A DNA stretch of 64,000 nucleotides, from contig NZ_JAAORA010000002.1 in the NCBI RefSeq assembly GCF_011601315.1, positions 1 to 64,000 of the forward strand, written 5' to 3'. The notes beneath the pieces are model-generated. The model had not been told where the DNA came from. It ran no database searches and saw only the letters and a program-made list of their open reading frames with translations. A program made the position numbers and the translations under genes. Positions 24,940-34,071 of the stretch are shown piece after piece (positions within the stretch are counted from its first letter, which is position 1; every line of letters starts with the position of its first letter). The DNA is from Candidatus Chlorobium masyuteum (GTDB taxonomy: Bacteria > Bacteroidota > Chlorobiia > Chlorobiales > Chlorobiaceae).

Positions 24940-26232
24940 ATGCCTCTACACTCGAACATTATTGATCTTGATTTCGATCGCCGTCATATCTGGCATCCCT
25001 ATGCTTCGGTAACCGATCCCCTGCCGGTCTATCCGGTAAGAGGTGCCTATGAGGTCTTTTTGGAGCTTGAAGACGGCCGCCGACTCATTGACGGCATGTC
25101 CTCCTGGTGGTCGGCAATCCATGGCTATAATCATCCGGTGCTCAATGAGGCGGTTACCGCTCAACTGCAGCAGATGAGCCATGTCATGTTCGGCGGCCTC
25201 ACCCATGAACCTGCCGTGACCCTGGCCAGGGAGCTGATCGCTCTGCTCCCTTCACCCCTGCAGAAACTCTTTTTCAGTGATTCGGGATCGGTTGCCGTTG
25301 AAGTTGCCATCAAGATGGCCATTCAGTACTGGACGGCACTGGGACAAAGCGGGAAAAACCGTCTGCTGACAGTCCGAAGCGGCTATCACGGTGACACCTT
25401 TACAGCCATGTCGGTCTCGGATCCGGACACCGGCATGCACACCCTCTTTCAGGGGGTCATCATGCAGCAGTTCTTTGCTGATGCGCCGCCATGCCGGTTT
25501 CATGAGTCATGCAGCGAAGAGGATATTGCCTCTTTGGCAAACCTGCTTGAAGGTCATCACAGGGAGATTGCCGCAGTAATTTTAGAACCGGTTGTTCAGG
25601 GTGCGGGAGGCATGCGATTTTATTCACCCCACTATCTCGTGCGACTCAGGGCATTGTGTGACCGTTATGACGTACTTTTGATTTTCGACGAAATAGCTAC
25701 AGGATTCGGACGTACGGGAAAGCTGTTTGCGCTTGAACATGCAGGAGTTGTACCTGATATCATCTGTGTGGGCAAGGCGCTGACCGGCGGCTACATGACA
25801 CTGGCGGCAACGGTGACAACCGCCCGGATTTCGGAGGCAATATGCTCAGGCTCTCCGGGGCTTTTTATGCACGGTCCGACCTTTATGGCAAACCCTCTTG
25901 CCTGTGCGGTCGCTTCAGCAAGTATCCGTCTGCTCGGCAGTTATGACTGGCAGATTGCCGTAACTGCTATAGAGTCCGGGCTGCGAAAAGGGCTCGAACC
26001 CTGTCGCACCTTCAGGAGTGTTGCAGAGGTGCGTGTGCTCGGCGCCATAGGAGTTGTCGAGCTGCATCGCCCGGTAGAGATGAGGGTTGTCCAGCAGCAA
26101 CTGGTCGACCGGGGGGTCTGGGTTCGTCCATTTGGCCGGCTGATCTACCTTATGCCGCCCTTCATCATGCACGAGGATGAGCTGGCACTTCTTTGCCGCG
26201 CAGTTTGTGATGTTGTGGAAGCTATTGCGTAA
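24940..26232 (+). CDS. bioA: Adenosylmethionine-8-amino-7-oxononanoate aminotransferase
   Basis: A 430-residue class III aminotransferase. DRRHIWHPYASVTDPLPV at the start and GMSSWWSAIHGYNHP near 52 are BioA hallmarks. LIFDEIATGFGRTGKLFA near 250 and the PLP-lysine segment CVGKALTGGYMTLAAT near 277 are intact. It converts KAPA to DAPA using SAM as amino donor. Last gene of the biotin operon, 41 nt after bioD. No clear terminator follows. Confidence 0.95.
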   Translation: MPLHSNIIDLDFDRRHIWHPYASVTDPLPVYPVRGAYEVFLELEDGRRLIDGMSSWWSAIHGYNHPVLNEAVTAQLQQMSHVMFGGLTHEPAVTLARELIALLPSPLQKLFFSDSGSVAVEVAIKMAIQYWTALGQSGKNRLLTVRSGYHGDTFTAMSVSDPDTGMHTLFQGVIMQQFFADAPPCRFHESCSEEDIASLANLLEGHHREIAAVILEPVVQGAGGMRFYSPHYLVRLRALCDRYDVLLIFDEIATGFGRTGKLFALEHAGVVPDIICVGKALTGGYMTLAATVTTARISEAICSGSPGLFMHGPTFMANPLACAVASASIRLLGSYDWQIAVTAIESGLRKGLEPCRTFRSVAEVRVLGAIGVVELHRPVEMRVVQQQLVDRGVWVRPFGRLIYLMPPFIMHEDELALLCRAVCDVVEAIA

Positions 26233-26309
26233 CTTATTGCTTTGCATTTTCTCATCGATAGACGGTCGGTTTTTTTTCCGTTATCTGTAAGTTCAACACC
26301 CTATATACC

Positions 26310-27995
26310 ATGAGTTCCAAACCCTGGCTCCGGCATTACGACAAGGGAGTTCCCCGTACGCTTCATCCTTACCCGGAAGAGAGCATGATTGATGTCGTCC
26401 GGAGGACGGCTGAAGAGTCTCCGGATCATCCCGCGCTGCATTTCAAGGGCAGAGCGCTCTCCTACAGCGAGCTGGAGCGTCAGAGCAACATGCTTGCCGG
26501 AGCGCTGGGAGCGCTTGGTATTGCAAAAGGCGAGCGGGTGGCTCTGGTCATGCCCAACTCCCCGCAGATGGTGATCTCCGAACTCGGAATATGGAAAGCG
26601 GGTGCGGTTGCAGTGCCCATGAATCCGCTCTATACCGTTCATGAGTTTGAGCACACCCTTAACGAGTGCGGTGCAGAGACCGCTATTGTCCTCTCCCCTT
26701 TTTATGAAAAAATCAAGGAGGTGCAACCCTCTTCACGCCTGAAAAGGGTGATTGTCACCAATATCAAGGAGTATCTTTCACCGCTCAACAAGGTTCTTTT
26801 TACGCTTCTGAAAGAGAAAAAAGATGGTCACAGGGTTCAGCTCCGCCGTGGAGACCACTCGTTGCAGGAGCTGATTGCTGCTCAGACCGGGCTCAACACG
26901 GTCCTGCCGCCGGTACGATATGATGATCCTGCGATTTTTCTCTTTTCCGGTGGTACGACCGGTAATCCGAAATGTGTTGTCATAACCCACCAGGGGCTGG
27001 TGATGACCGGCATGCAGATTGCCGCATGGTTCAGTGTTATTCTTGAACACGGGAAGGATGTTATTCTGCTGAACATGCCACTCTTTCACGTCTATGCCCA
27101 GGTCGGTATTATGGGAGCCGCTCTGGTTGCCCGCTACCCGCTCGCCCTCGTGCCGAATCCAAGGGATCTTGATGATCTGCTGCATACCATCAAGAGGCTC
27201 AAGCCGGCCGTATTGCCCGGAGTGCCAACCCTTTTTACCGCACTGATCAACCATCCCCGGGTCAAGAGCGACAATTCGATTCTGAAATCAGTCAAGCTCA
27301 GTGTATCAGGAGCCGCACCGCTTCTTCTCGAAACAAAAAAACGGTTTGAAGAGCTGACCGGCGGACGGATTATTGATGCCTACAGTCTTACTGAATCGGC
27401 CCTTGCATCGGTTTTTACCCCGATTCTCGGCACCTACAAGCAGGGCTCGGTAGGTATTCCTGTCACGGATGTTGACGTGCGGATCGTTGAGCAGGATCAT
27501 GGTAATGAAGTGCTTGGCGAGAATGAAATCGGTGAAATTATCATGCGTGCTCCCCAGCTCATGAAAGAGTACTGGCAGAACCCGCTGGAAACCGATCTTG
27601 TTTTGCGTGACGGCTGGCTTTTTACCGGTGATATCGGCTATCTCGATGAGGACGGTTATCTCTTCATTGTCGACCGCAAGAAAGATGTCATCAAACCAGG
27701 AGGTTTCCAGGTCTGGCCGCGCGATGTTGAAGAGGTCATTGCCGTCCATCCGGCGGTACTTGAAGTCGGCGTTGCAGGAGTGCCCGACCCCTATCAGGGA
27801 GAGGCTGTCAAGGCATGGGTTGTACTGCGCAGCGACACCAGGCTTTCAGTCGAAGAGCTCCGCGACCACTGCCGCAAGGAGCTTGCCGCATACAAAATCC
27901 CCAAGCATATCGAATTCATCGCAGCCCTCCCGAAATCCACGGTAGGCAAGGTTCTTCGGCGCAAGCTTGTGGAATCACACAAAGAGAAAGGATAG
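26310..27995 (+). CDS. Long-chain fatty acid-CoA ligase / AMP-dependent synthetase
   Basis: A 561-residue ANL-superfamily enzyme. AMP-binding P-loop FSGGTTGNPKCVVITHQG near residue 212, acceptor motif DAYSLTESA near 355, GWLFTGDIGYLDEDGYLF near 435, and the C-terminal catalytic lysine region LPKSTVGKVLRRKLV. FadD-like enzymes activate fatty acids to acyl-CoA; a strict autotroph would use this for lipid recycling. Monocistronic. Substrate range cannot be read from sequence. Confidence 0.88.
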   Translation: MSSKPWLRHYDKGVPRTLHPYPEESMIDVVRRTAEESPDHPALHFKGRALSYSELERQSNMLAGALGALGIAKGERVALVMPNSPQMVISELGIWKAGAVAVPMNPLYTVHEFEHTLNECGAETAIVLSPFYEKIKEVQPSSRLKRVIVTNIKEYLSPLNKVLFTLLKEKKDGHRVQLRRGDHSLQELIAAQTGLNTVLPPVRYDDPAIFLFSGGTTGNPKCVVITHQGLVMTGMQIAAWFSVILEHGKDVILLNMPLFHVYAQVGIMGAALVARYPLALVPNPRDLDDLLHTIKRLKPAVLPGVPTLFTALINHPRVKSDNSILKSVKLSVSGAAPLLLETKKRFEELTGGRIIDAYSLTESALASVFTPILGTYKQGSVGIPVTDVDVRIVEQDHGNEVLGENEIGEIIMRAPQLMKEYWQNPLETDLVLRDGWLFTGDIGYLDEDGYLFIVDRKKDVIKPGGFQVWPRDVEEVIAVHPAVLEVGVAGVPDPYQGEAVKAWVVLRSDTRLSVEELRDHCRKELAAYKIPKHIEFIAALPKSTVGKVLRRKLVESHKEKG

Positions 27996-28027
27996 CAGAT
28001 TTCTTTTTTTTGTAAAAAAAGCCTCTA

Positions 28028-28100
28028 AAAGTAAACTTAAAAATAGCTAAGTTTACTTTTAATTACCAAAGTAAACTTAGCTTTGTAGTAATTTTACTTT
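28028..28100 (+). promoter_or_regulatory. Four phased palindromic operators upstream of the Fic gene
   Basis: Four copies of a 12-nt element: AAAGTAAACTTA at 28028-28039, its inverse TAAGTTTACTTT at 28048-28059, AAAGTAAACTTA at 28068-28079, and a degenerate inverse TAATTTTACTTT at 28089-28100. Start-to-start spacing is 20, 20 and 21 nt, about two helical turns. Copies 2 and 3 form a 15-bp perfect inverted repeat (28045-28059 / 28068-28082). Each copy is itself a near palindrome AAGT-NN-ACTT, as expected for a dimeric repressor. The last copy ends 6 nt before the Fic ATG. A hairpin role in mRNA is possible but less likely given the regular array. Confidence 0.75.
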
Positions 28101-28106
28101 TATGTC

Positions 28107-29252
28107 ATGAACGTTATCCATGATATCGAGTTATATCGTGCTGGAAGGACAGAAAAAGGTGTCGGGTATAAGTACTTTGTCCCGGAATCGGTTAATGTTC
28201 AGTGGCAGTGGAAAGACGCGCAGCTTGGGGCATTACTTGAAAAAGCTTCGATCAGTGTCGGTGAACTGAATGCATATGCTCGGTTGGTACCAAATACGGA
28301 ACTGTTTATTCAGTTGCATGTTACCAAGGAAGCCGTGGTGTCAAGCAGGATTGAAGGAACCAGGACGCAGCTTGATGAAGCTTTTATGCCGGAAGAGGAA
28401 GTGTTGCCGGAGAGAAGGAATGACTGGCTTGAAGTTAGAAATTATACGCAAGCGTTGAACAGAGCTATTGCTCAACTTGATACGTTGCCTGTTTCGTCGA
28501 GAATGTTACGCAATGCCCATCAGATTCTTTTATCCGGAGTACGAGGAGAGCACAAACAACCGGGCGAATTCCGCAGGAGCCAGAACTGGATAGGCGGAGC
28601 ATCATTGCAGGATGCAGTGTTTATTCCACCTGCTCATCATTACATCGGTGAATTGATGGGAGATCTTGAGAATTTTCTTCACAACCAAGAGATATTCGTG
28701 CCCGCCCTGATCCGGATCGGTATTGCCCACTACCAGTTTGAAACCATCCACCCTTTTCTTGATGGCAATGGTCGTATAGGTCGTTTACTGATAACCCTCT
28801 ACCTCGTCAGTGAAAAAATATTGCACAAACCACTTCTGTACTTATCCTCTTTTTTTGAAAAGGATAAATCACTCTACTACGATAACCTGACCAGAGCCAG
28901 AGAAAAAAATGATTTGTTGCACTGGCTGAAATATTTTCTTGTCGGTGTTGATGAAACTGCACGAAATGCATCACAGACATTATCAGAAGTGCTTGCCTTG
29001 AAGCAGACAAAAGAGCAGCTCATAACCGAGAAGAGTGGTCGACGCGCAAAGTCGGCGTTGGCATTGCTTGGCCATTTGTTCATAAGCCCGGTTGTGACGG
29101 TCAAACAGGTGAAATCGGTTTGTGATTTGAGCATAAAATCAGCCAATGATCTTGTTGAACTTTTTCAATCCGAAGGCATTCTCAAGGAGATCAGCGGTCA
29201 AACCCGTTACCGGATTTTTGTGTTCAGCGAGTACCTCGACAAGTTCAAGTGA
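28107..29252 (+). CDS. Fic/DOC-family AMPylase with C-terminal winged helix
   Basis: A 381-residue Fic protein. N-terminal Fic_N-like region, inhibitory helix motif SSRIEG near residue 78 (S/T-x3-E-G, the class II autoinhibitory glutamate), Fic core IHPFLDGNGRIGRLL near 217 with all catalytic residues, and a C-terminal winged helix (about 315-380; VVTVKQVKSVCDLSIKSAND). Fic enzymes transfer AMP to target proteins. The C-terminal helix-turn-helix may bind the operator array directly upstream. The DUF2971 gene follows after 19 nt. The gene is less GC-rich than its neighbours, in keeping with transfer. Confidence 0.9.
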   Translation: MNVIHDIELYRAGRTEKGVGYKYFVPESVNVQWQWKDAQLGALLEKASISVGELNAYARLVPNTELFIQLHVTKEAVVSSRIEGTRTQLDEAFMPEEEVLPERRNDWLEVRNYTQALNRAIAQLDTLPVSSRMLRNAHQILLSGVRGEHKQPGEFRRSQNWIGGASLQDAVFIPPAHHYIGELMGDLENFLHNQEIFVPALIRIGIAHYQFETIHPFLDGNGRIGRLLITLYLVSEKILHKPLLYLSSFFEKDKSLYYDNLTRAREKNDLLHWLKYFLVGVDETARNASQTLSEVLALKQTKEQLITEKSGRRAKSALALLGHLFISPVVTVKQVKSVCDLSIKSANDLVELFQSEGILKEISGQTRYRIFVFSEYLDKFK

Positions 29253-29271
29253 TTGGAAAACGAAATAGACA

Positions 29272-30165
29272 ATGGCGACTTTAAAGTTCAACCCAAAGGA
29301 TATTCTCTATCACTACTGCTCAACTGAGGCATTTCATTCCATTGTGACAACACACTCGATTCGTCTTTCATCCCTGTCGTTGTCGAACGACTCGATGGAA
29401 GGGAAAATGGTAGCTGAAGCACTTTCCCGTCTCGCCGAATGCGATAAGCGTGATCAAGGTACAATTTCGCTTTTGCAGAAACAGTTTGAAGTATACCTCA
29501 AAGAAGTTGATGGATTTGGTTTTTGCCTGTCCAAACAGAGAGATGAGCTCAGCCAGTGGAGAGGATATGCTGCCGATGCAACTGGCGTTGCCATTGGATT
29601 TTCACAGGAGTATCTTGAATTGCTTCGAGAAGAATATAGTCGCCAAAAATTCCCGTTTCTTGGATTTACTATTGCAAAGGTAATTTATGATCCCAAAGTT
29701 CATGATGACCAGGTTCGGCCTCTGTACCAACAGTTTAAACAAGCCATCGATGAAGGGCATTTACTTGAAGCCAAACAGCATTCGCTCCTTCGTTCGGGGA
29801 GTAACGACTCTGAAACTCAGAGAAAAAAATCGATACTGGCATCTATTGGTTTTTCTTCGTTAATGGCTACACACGCATTAGCTTTCGTTCTTAAATCTGA
29901 AGCATTTAAAGAAGAAGCTGAGTGGCGGTTGCTGGCATTAATTAATCGGGGAGAAATAATAAATTTAAGCTGTGACGTAAAGTCCGATAGCCTTAGACCA
30001 TTCAGGGAATATGAATTGAAAAAGTTTGCTCAAGTTACTCCTGCTATCAAGGAGGTTATTCTTGGCCCAAAACACCGCACGCCGATTTCTGTGGTAGAAG
30101 ATTTTTTAAGATGCAATGGATTTGGTTACGTACATGTTAGCTGTTCTGCAGCACCGTATCGATAA
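29272..30165 (+). CDS. DUF2971 domain protein
   Basis: A 297-residue protein with the DUF2971 pattern: ILYHYCSTEAFHSIVTTHSI near residue 11, then SLSNDSMEGK near 37, and GFCLSKQRDELSQWRGYA near 82, where the SQWRGYA core resembles the sequences seen across this family. Function of the family is unestablished; members are often found in defence or phage-linked loci. It lies 19 nt after the Fic gene, same strand, so probably cotranscribed and controlled by the same operators. AT-rich relative to neighbours. Confidence 0.75.
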   Translation: MATLKFNPKDILYHYCSTEAFHSIVTTHSIRLSSLSLSNDSMEGKMVAEALSRLAECDKRDQGTISLLQKQFEVYLKEVDGFGFCLSKQRDELSQWRGYAADATGVAIGFSQEYLELLREEYSRQKFPFLGFTIAKVIYDPKVHDDQVRPLYQQFKQAIDEGHLLEAKQHSLLRSGSNDSETQRKKSILASIGFSSLMATHALAFVLKSEAFKEEAEWRLLALINRGEIINLSCDVKSDSLRPFREYELKKFAQVTPAIKEVILGPKHRTPISVVEDFLRCNGFGYVHVSCSAAPYR

Positions 30166-30233
30166 GGATATTGATAATTTTAATTTCAGAAAACCGTATG
30201 GCTTGGATTCGGATTATTTTGATAGAGAGCTGA

Positions 30234-31490
30234 ATGACCCTTGAAGAACTCGATCGCCTGCTTGAGCCTGAAATTCAGGCGATGATTGCACTTCACCAGG
30301 GTGACGATCCTGCGCAGTTTGCCATGCAGTTTCATGCTCGAAAGGAGCTTCCGGTCAGGGCGATGGCCGAGCAGATCGCCTGTCTCCGGAAAGCGGCCAA
30401 AAAGTTACCCGCTCTGTATGGTTTCAACCTGCTCTACACCCCGCTATCGCTTGAACAGGCTTCGGGAGAGCGGAGTGCGGTGTACAAGGCCGCTTTACTA
30501 ACGGGCAAGAAGGCAATAGATTTGAGCGGAGGTCTTGGTGTTGATACGATGTTTCTGGCACGGGCCTTCAAGGAGGTGGTATACTGCGAGCGTGATCCGC
30601 TGCTTTGTGCGGTGGTTGAGCATAACCTGAAAGTGAGTGGAGTTGCTAATGTTGAAATAAAGAACGGCGAAAGCATCGGCTTGCTTGCAGGTTTTCCTGA
30701 TAACAGCTTTGAGTGCATCTATGTCGATCCGGCGCGACGCGAAGAGGGGCGGCGCTCTGTCACTCTTGAGTCGGCAAGTCCTGACGTTGTCGTCAACCAT
30801 GACCTGCTTCTCCGGAAGGCGGCAAAGGTCTGCATCAAGGCCTCTCCTGCACTGGAGTTGAGTAACTTGAAAACTCTCCTTCCGGCACTCTCGGAAATTG
30901 TGGTGGTTTCGGTTGACCGTGAATGCAAGGAGTCGCTGTTGCTGCTTGACCGGGGGGCAAGAGATCGCCCTGTGACGATCAGGGCTGTTGCTCTTTCAAC
31001 CGGGTCGGATGCTGTAGTTGAGGTTTGCGGAGATCCGGATGCCGACCGGGCCGTAGCCTCTTCGCTGAAGGAGTTTCTCTACGAGCCGGACCCGGCAATC
31101 ATCAAGGCGCGACTTTCAGCGGTGCTTGCCCGGAATTGCGGTCTTGAGTTTCTGAATGGATCGGTCGATTATCTGACAGGGGAACAACTGATTGCGGATT
31201 TTCCCGGCAGGCTCTTCCAGGTTTTGGAGCGTGTCCCCTGGAAACCGAAAACCTTCAGAGCATTCCTTGATCGGCACCATATAACGGGAGCAAGTATTCA
31301 GCGGCGTGATTTCCCCCTCTCTGTGGAGGAGCTGCGAAAGAGGTACTGTCTCGGGGAGAGCGAGAGGGCATTCCTCTTTTTTACCCGGAACGCAGAGCGA
31401 GAGCCGGTTGTCATCTACGCCCTCAGATTTTTTGCTGAAGCCGGATCAGCTCCTCCTGCGCAAGGCCGAAACGCAACCCCTGGATGCTGA
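30234..31490 (+). CDS. THUMP-like class I SAM-dependent methyltransferase
   Basis: A 418-residue protein. An N-terminal helical part is followed by a methyltransferase core: AIDLSGGLGVDTMFLARAF near residue 93 (motif I), VYCERDPLLCAVVEHNL, and IYVDPARREEGRRS near 160 (DPAR in place of the NPPY-type motif). This matches a conserved bacterial family with a THUMP-like C-terminal region, presumed to modify RNA. The last 18 or so residues (after VVIYALRF) run antisense into the ppx 3' end, a 68-nt convergent overlap, and look like an added tail. Substrate unknown. Confidence 0.78.
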   Translation: MTLEELDRLLEPEIQAMIALHQGDDPAQFAMQFHARKELPVRAMAEQIACLRKAAKKLPALYGFNLLYTPLSLEQASGERSAVYKAALLTGKKAIDLSGGLGVDTMFLARAFKEVVYCERDPLLCAVVEHNLKVSGVANVEIKNGESIGLLAGFPDNSFECIYVDPARREEGRRSVTLESASPDVVVNHDLLLRKAAKVCIKASPALELSNLKTLLPALSEIVVVSVDRECKESLLLLDRGARDRPVTIRAVALSTGSDAVVEVCGDPDADRAVASSLKEFLYEPDPAIIKARLSAVLARNCGLEFLNGSVDYLTGEQLIADFPGRLFQVLERVPWKPKTFRAFLDRHHITGASIQRRDFPLSVEELRKRYCLGESERAFLFFTRNAEREPVVIYALRFFAEAGSAPPAQGRNATPGC

Positions 31491-32358
31491 CCCTTATTTC
31501 GCTGATGCCGAGCAGGCGCATGAACTGATGCAGAATCAGGGTGCCCATGGTAATGACGTCAGAGCGTCCTTCAGGAATGCCAAGCGCAATGATCTCTTCA
31601 TTGGTTTTCAGCTTGAGCTGTTCGAGCAGTTCATGAACCTCGAAGTAGCTGAGCTGGTAGTTTTGTACTTTCAATGCATCAAAGTGGTTCATTCCCTGAG
31701 CGACCTGGGCTATGGTCGTTACGGTTCCGGCTACTCCGAAAACCTGTTCCCGTGACGCAAAAAAGGGGAGGATACGCTTTGTGAACACCTTGTTGATCTC
31801 TGCTTCTGCCTTTTCAAACTCGCTTTCCGGAGGGGGGAGCATGGTGAAAAACCGCTCGGTGAGCCTGACCGATCCGATGTCGAGGCTCACGCTCTCCGTT
31901 ATACCCTCAAGCGAGCCCATGGAAATCTCCGTGCTGCCTCCTCCGATGTCGATCACCGAAAATGGTTCCGGAATCCGGCTCATACCGGCTACTGCGCCGA
32001 AAAAGGTGAGTTTTGCCTCCTCCTCACCCGAGATGCATCGCAGTGCAACTCCGGTTTCTTCTTCAACCGATCGGATCACCTCCGTGCGGTTGGCGGCATC
32101 TCTCAGGGCGCTTGTTCCTGCTGCAATGACGCATTCGCTTCCGTGTTCGCGGCTTAGTTCTGCGTACTCCTTCATGCAGGTGATCAAGCGCTCTTGAGCC
32201 GCCCGGTCGATGACTTTTCCTGCATCTACATTTTTGCCAAGCCGAACAATGGTTTGTCGGTGGCAGACCGGAATGATGCTGCCGCTTTCCGGTTCGAGGT
32301 CGGCAATAAGCAGGAGGGCTGTATTGGTGCCGATATCAATGCATGAAACCCGTTTCAT
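31423..32358 (-). CDS. Ppx/GppA-family exopolyphosphatase
   Basis: A 311-residue ASKHA-fold phosphatase: CIDIGTNTALLLIADL at the N-terminus, IAAGTSALRDAANR near 80, and FSVIDIGGGSTEISMG near 138. The short form lacks the extra C-terminal HD-like domain of E. coli Ppx. Such enzymes hydrolyse polyphosphate or pppGpp. Its stop end overlaps the convergent methyltransferase gene. It probably forms an operon with prmA, whose stop is 15 nt upstream. Confidence 0.9.
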   Translation of the reverse strand: MKRVSCIDIGTNTALLLIADLEPESGSIIPVCHRQTIVRLGKNVDAGKVIDRAAQERLITCMKEYAELSREHGSECVIAAGTSALRDAANRTEVIRSVEEETGVALRCISGEEEAKLTFFGAVAGMSRIPEPFSVIDIGGGSTEISMGSLEGITESVSLDIGSVRLTERFFTMLPPPESEFEKAEAEINKVFTKRILPFFASREQVFGVAGTVTTIAQVAQGMNHFDALKVQNYQLSYFEVHELLEQLKLKTNEEIIALGIPEGRSDVITMGTLILHQFMRLLGISEIRVSIQGLRFGLAQEELIRLQQKI

Positions 32359-32373
32359 GGTGTAATGATGAGG

Positions 32374-33255
32374 CTAACGAGTTGGACGGGATAGCGGGCG
32401 GACAAGGCTTGAGAGCCATTCATCTTCGTAGATGGTTTGAACATTTTCATAGTCGAGCCGCTTCAGAAGCTTTTTCAGCCACGGTTCGTCATAGACCAGA
32501 ATACCGGAGAGCAGTACCATGGCTTCCGGTGAGTACTTTCTTATGGCGGGCAGAATCCGGTCGATTACATTTTTATTGATATTCGCCAGAATCAGGTCAT
32601 ATCCCTTTTTGAGATTCACAATAAGATCCTCTTCTGCATCAAGGAGTGCAATTTGAATATCCGCAGCACTGTTCTGTTCAACATTCTCGATGGCATTTTC
32701 CGCCGACCAGGAGCTATTGTCGAAGGCAAGGATCGGCAGATTGTTGCCGAGTTTGCGGGCTGCAATGGCAAGTACTCCGGTGCCGGTACCGATATCCATC
32801 ATTTTCTTGTCCTGCAAATCAAGCTGCTCCATCTGGCGAAGCATCAGGCGGGTTGTGGCATGGTAGCCGGTCCCGAATGACATTTTCGGATTGATCTCAA
32901 TGACAATCTGATCGGGTTTAGGGCTGATATCCTTGTTTTTCTGGACAATCAGAAAGCGGTCGGATATCTCGATAGGTTGCAGGTTGGCTTCCCATTCGGC
33001 ATTCCAGTTCCGGTCAGCCATAAAGGTGGCAGTATAGGCAGGAATAGTTCCCAGCCGCTCTTGCAGAAAAGCGATCATTGTCTGCTCTTTCTCATCGGTC
33101 CACTCCGCTTCCGGCAGATAGGCCAGAAGCCGTTCGTCCTCCTCCTGAAAATACGCTATGCCTTCAGCGGCAAGCAGGCCGATATAGAGTTCATGCAGGG
33201 AGGGGTTTACTATAAAAGCCAGTTCGATATAGTTCTGTATTCCTGTGTTGGGCAT
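32374..33255 (-). CDS. prmA: Ribosomal protein L11 methyltransferase
   Basis: About 293 residues. N-terminal substrate-recognition region followed by the SAM-binding core: MSFGTGYHATTRLML near residue 125, MMDIGTGTGVLAIAARKL near 150, and LILANINKNVIDRIL near 220, all characteristic of PrmA. It trimethylates ribosomal protein L11. The start at 33255 (MPNTGIQNYIELAF) fits the family; an in-frame TTG at 33300 would add 15 hydrophobic residues and lacks support. Confidence 0.88.
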   Translation of the reverse strand: MPNTGIQNYIELAFIVNPSLHELYIGLLAAEGIAYFQEEDERLLAYLPEAEWTDEKEQTMIAFLQERLGTIPAYTATFMADRNWNAEWEANLQPIEISDRFLIVQKNKDISPKPDQIVIEINPKMSFGTGYHATTRLMLRQMEQLDLQDKKMMDIGTGTGVLAIAARKLGNNLPILAFDNSSWSAENAIENVEQNSAADIQIALLDAEEDLIVNLKKGYDLILANINKNVIDRILPAIRKYSPEAMVLLSGILVYDEPWLKKLLKRLDYENVQTIYEDEWLSSLVRPLSRPTR

Positions 33256-33354
33256 AAAGAGAGCCGGAGTGGTTTGAAAGAGTGAAATGATGAGGAGCAA
33301 TATAAGAGATTTTCACCATGCAAAGAGAGATTCGCGTGAAGGTGTGGGGGAGAC

Positions 33355-33954
33355 TCAGTCCGGCGTTATAATCCGGGCGGCACAGACATAGTGACGAAGG
33401 TAGTAGCTTTCGGTGAGGCTGCTGATCATGACGCCACGCCTTGCCGCATGCGCAAAGCTGTTTTTGCCTATACTGATCCCTACATGGTCGATGCGTCCTC
33501 CGCCGATACTGAAAAACAGAAGATCACCCGGACGAAGCGCTTTTTTCTCCACCAGGGGGCCGAGCAAGGCCTGCTCTCCGGCAGTTCTGGGGAGCAGCAT
33601 CCTGAAGTTCTGTTTGTAGAGATAGCTCACCAGGCCGGAACAGTCGAATCCATCCGGAGTCGATCCCCCTGAACGATAAGCTGTTCCCATGGCGTCGTCA
33701 AGGGATGAAAAGAGCCGGTCGATGGATCGTTCCGGCACCTTTAACGGCAGACGGCAGATCTCGGCTGAGCCTCTTCCTTCCGCCATACACGAGATATACG
33801 ATTTTCTCTTTTTTAAACTATATTTGCTCTCCCGACTCTCTCCTGACCCTCTCAGAAGGATCTGGCAACCGACAGCACTGAACAGCAGGCTGGACAAGGT
33901 TCCCAGGAGCAGCAGCCTTTGGCACGACTTGAGCCATGTGGAGCGTGAATCCAT
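33355..33954 (-). CDS. NlpC/P60-family cell-wall peptidase lipoprotein
   Basis: A 199-residue lipoprotein with lipobox A-V-G-C (Cys about residue 30). The C-terminal NlpC/P60 domain shows the catalytic cysteine in DGFDCSGLVSYLYKQ, the LRPGDLLFFSIGGG strand and the catalytic histidine in DHVGISIGKNSF. Such enzymes cut D-Glu-diaminopimelate links in peptidoglycan stems. No extra binding domain is seen; the region between lipid anchor and catalytic domain is basic. Same strand as prmA and ppx, 99 nt before prmA. Confidence 0.9.
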   Translation of the reverse strand: MDSRSTWLKSCQRLLLLGTLSSLLFSAVGCQILLRGSGESRESKYSLKKRKSYISCMAEGRGSAEICRLPLKVPERSIDRLFSSLDDAMGTAYRSGGSTPDGFDCSGLVSYLYKQNFRMLLPRTAGEQALLGPLVEKKALRPGDLLFFSIGGGRIDHVGISIGKNSFAHAARRGVMISSLTESYYLRHYVCAARIITPD

Positions 33955-34071
33955 TGTAACCGGTCGAGTTTATCAAGGTTGTTCTTTTTCGGGAACAGCG
34001 GATGCTTCCCCGTGAAGCATAGAGGAAATGTAATTGAAATTTTCACGATTAACCTATTTGTTTGAATTGTT

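Noticed and set aside
28045-28082. The 15-bp inverted repeat before Fic as a terminator for the acyl-CoA ligase gene
   Set aside because: It belongs to a regular four-copy array with 20-21-nt phasing and has no following T-run, so an operator explains it better.
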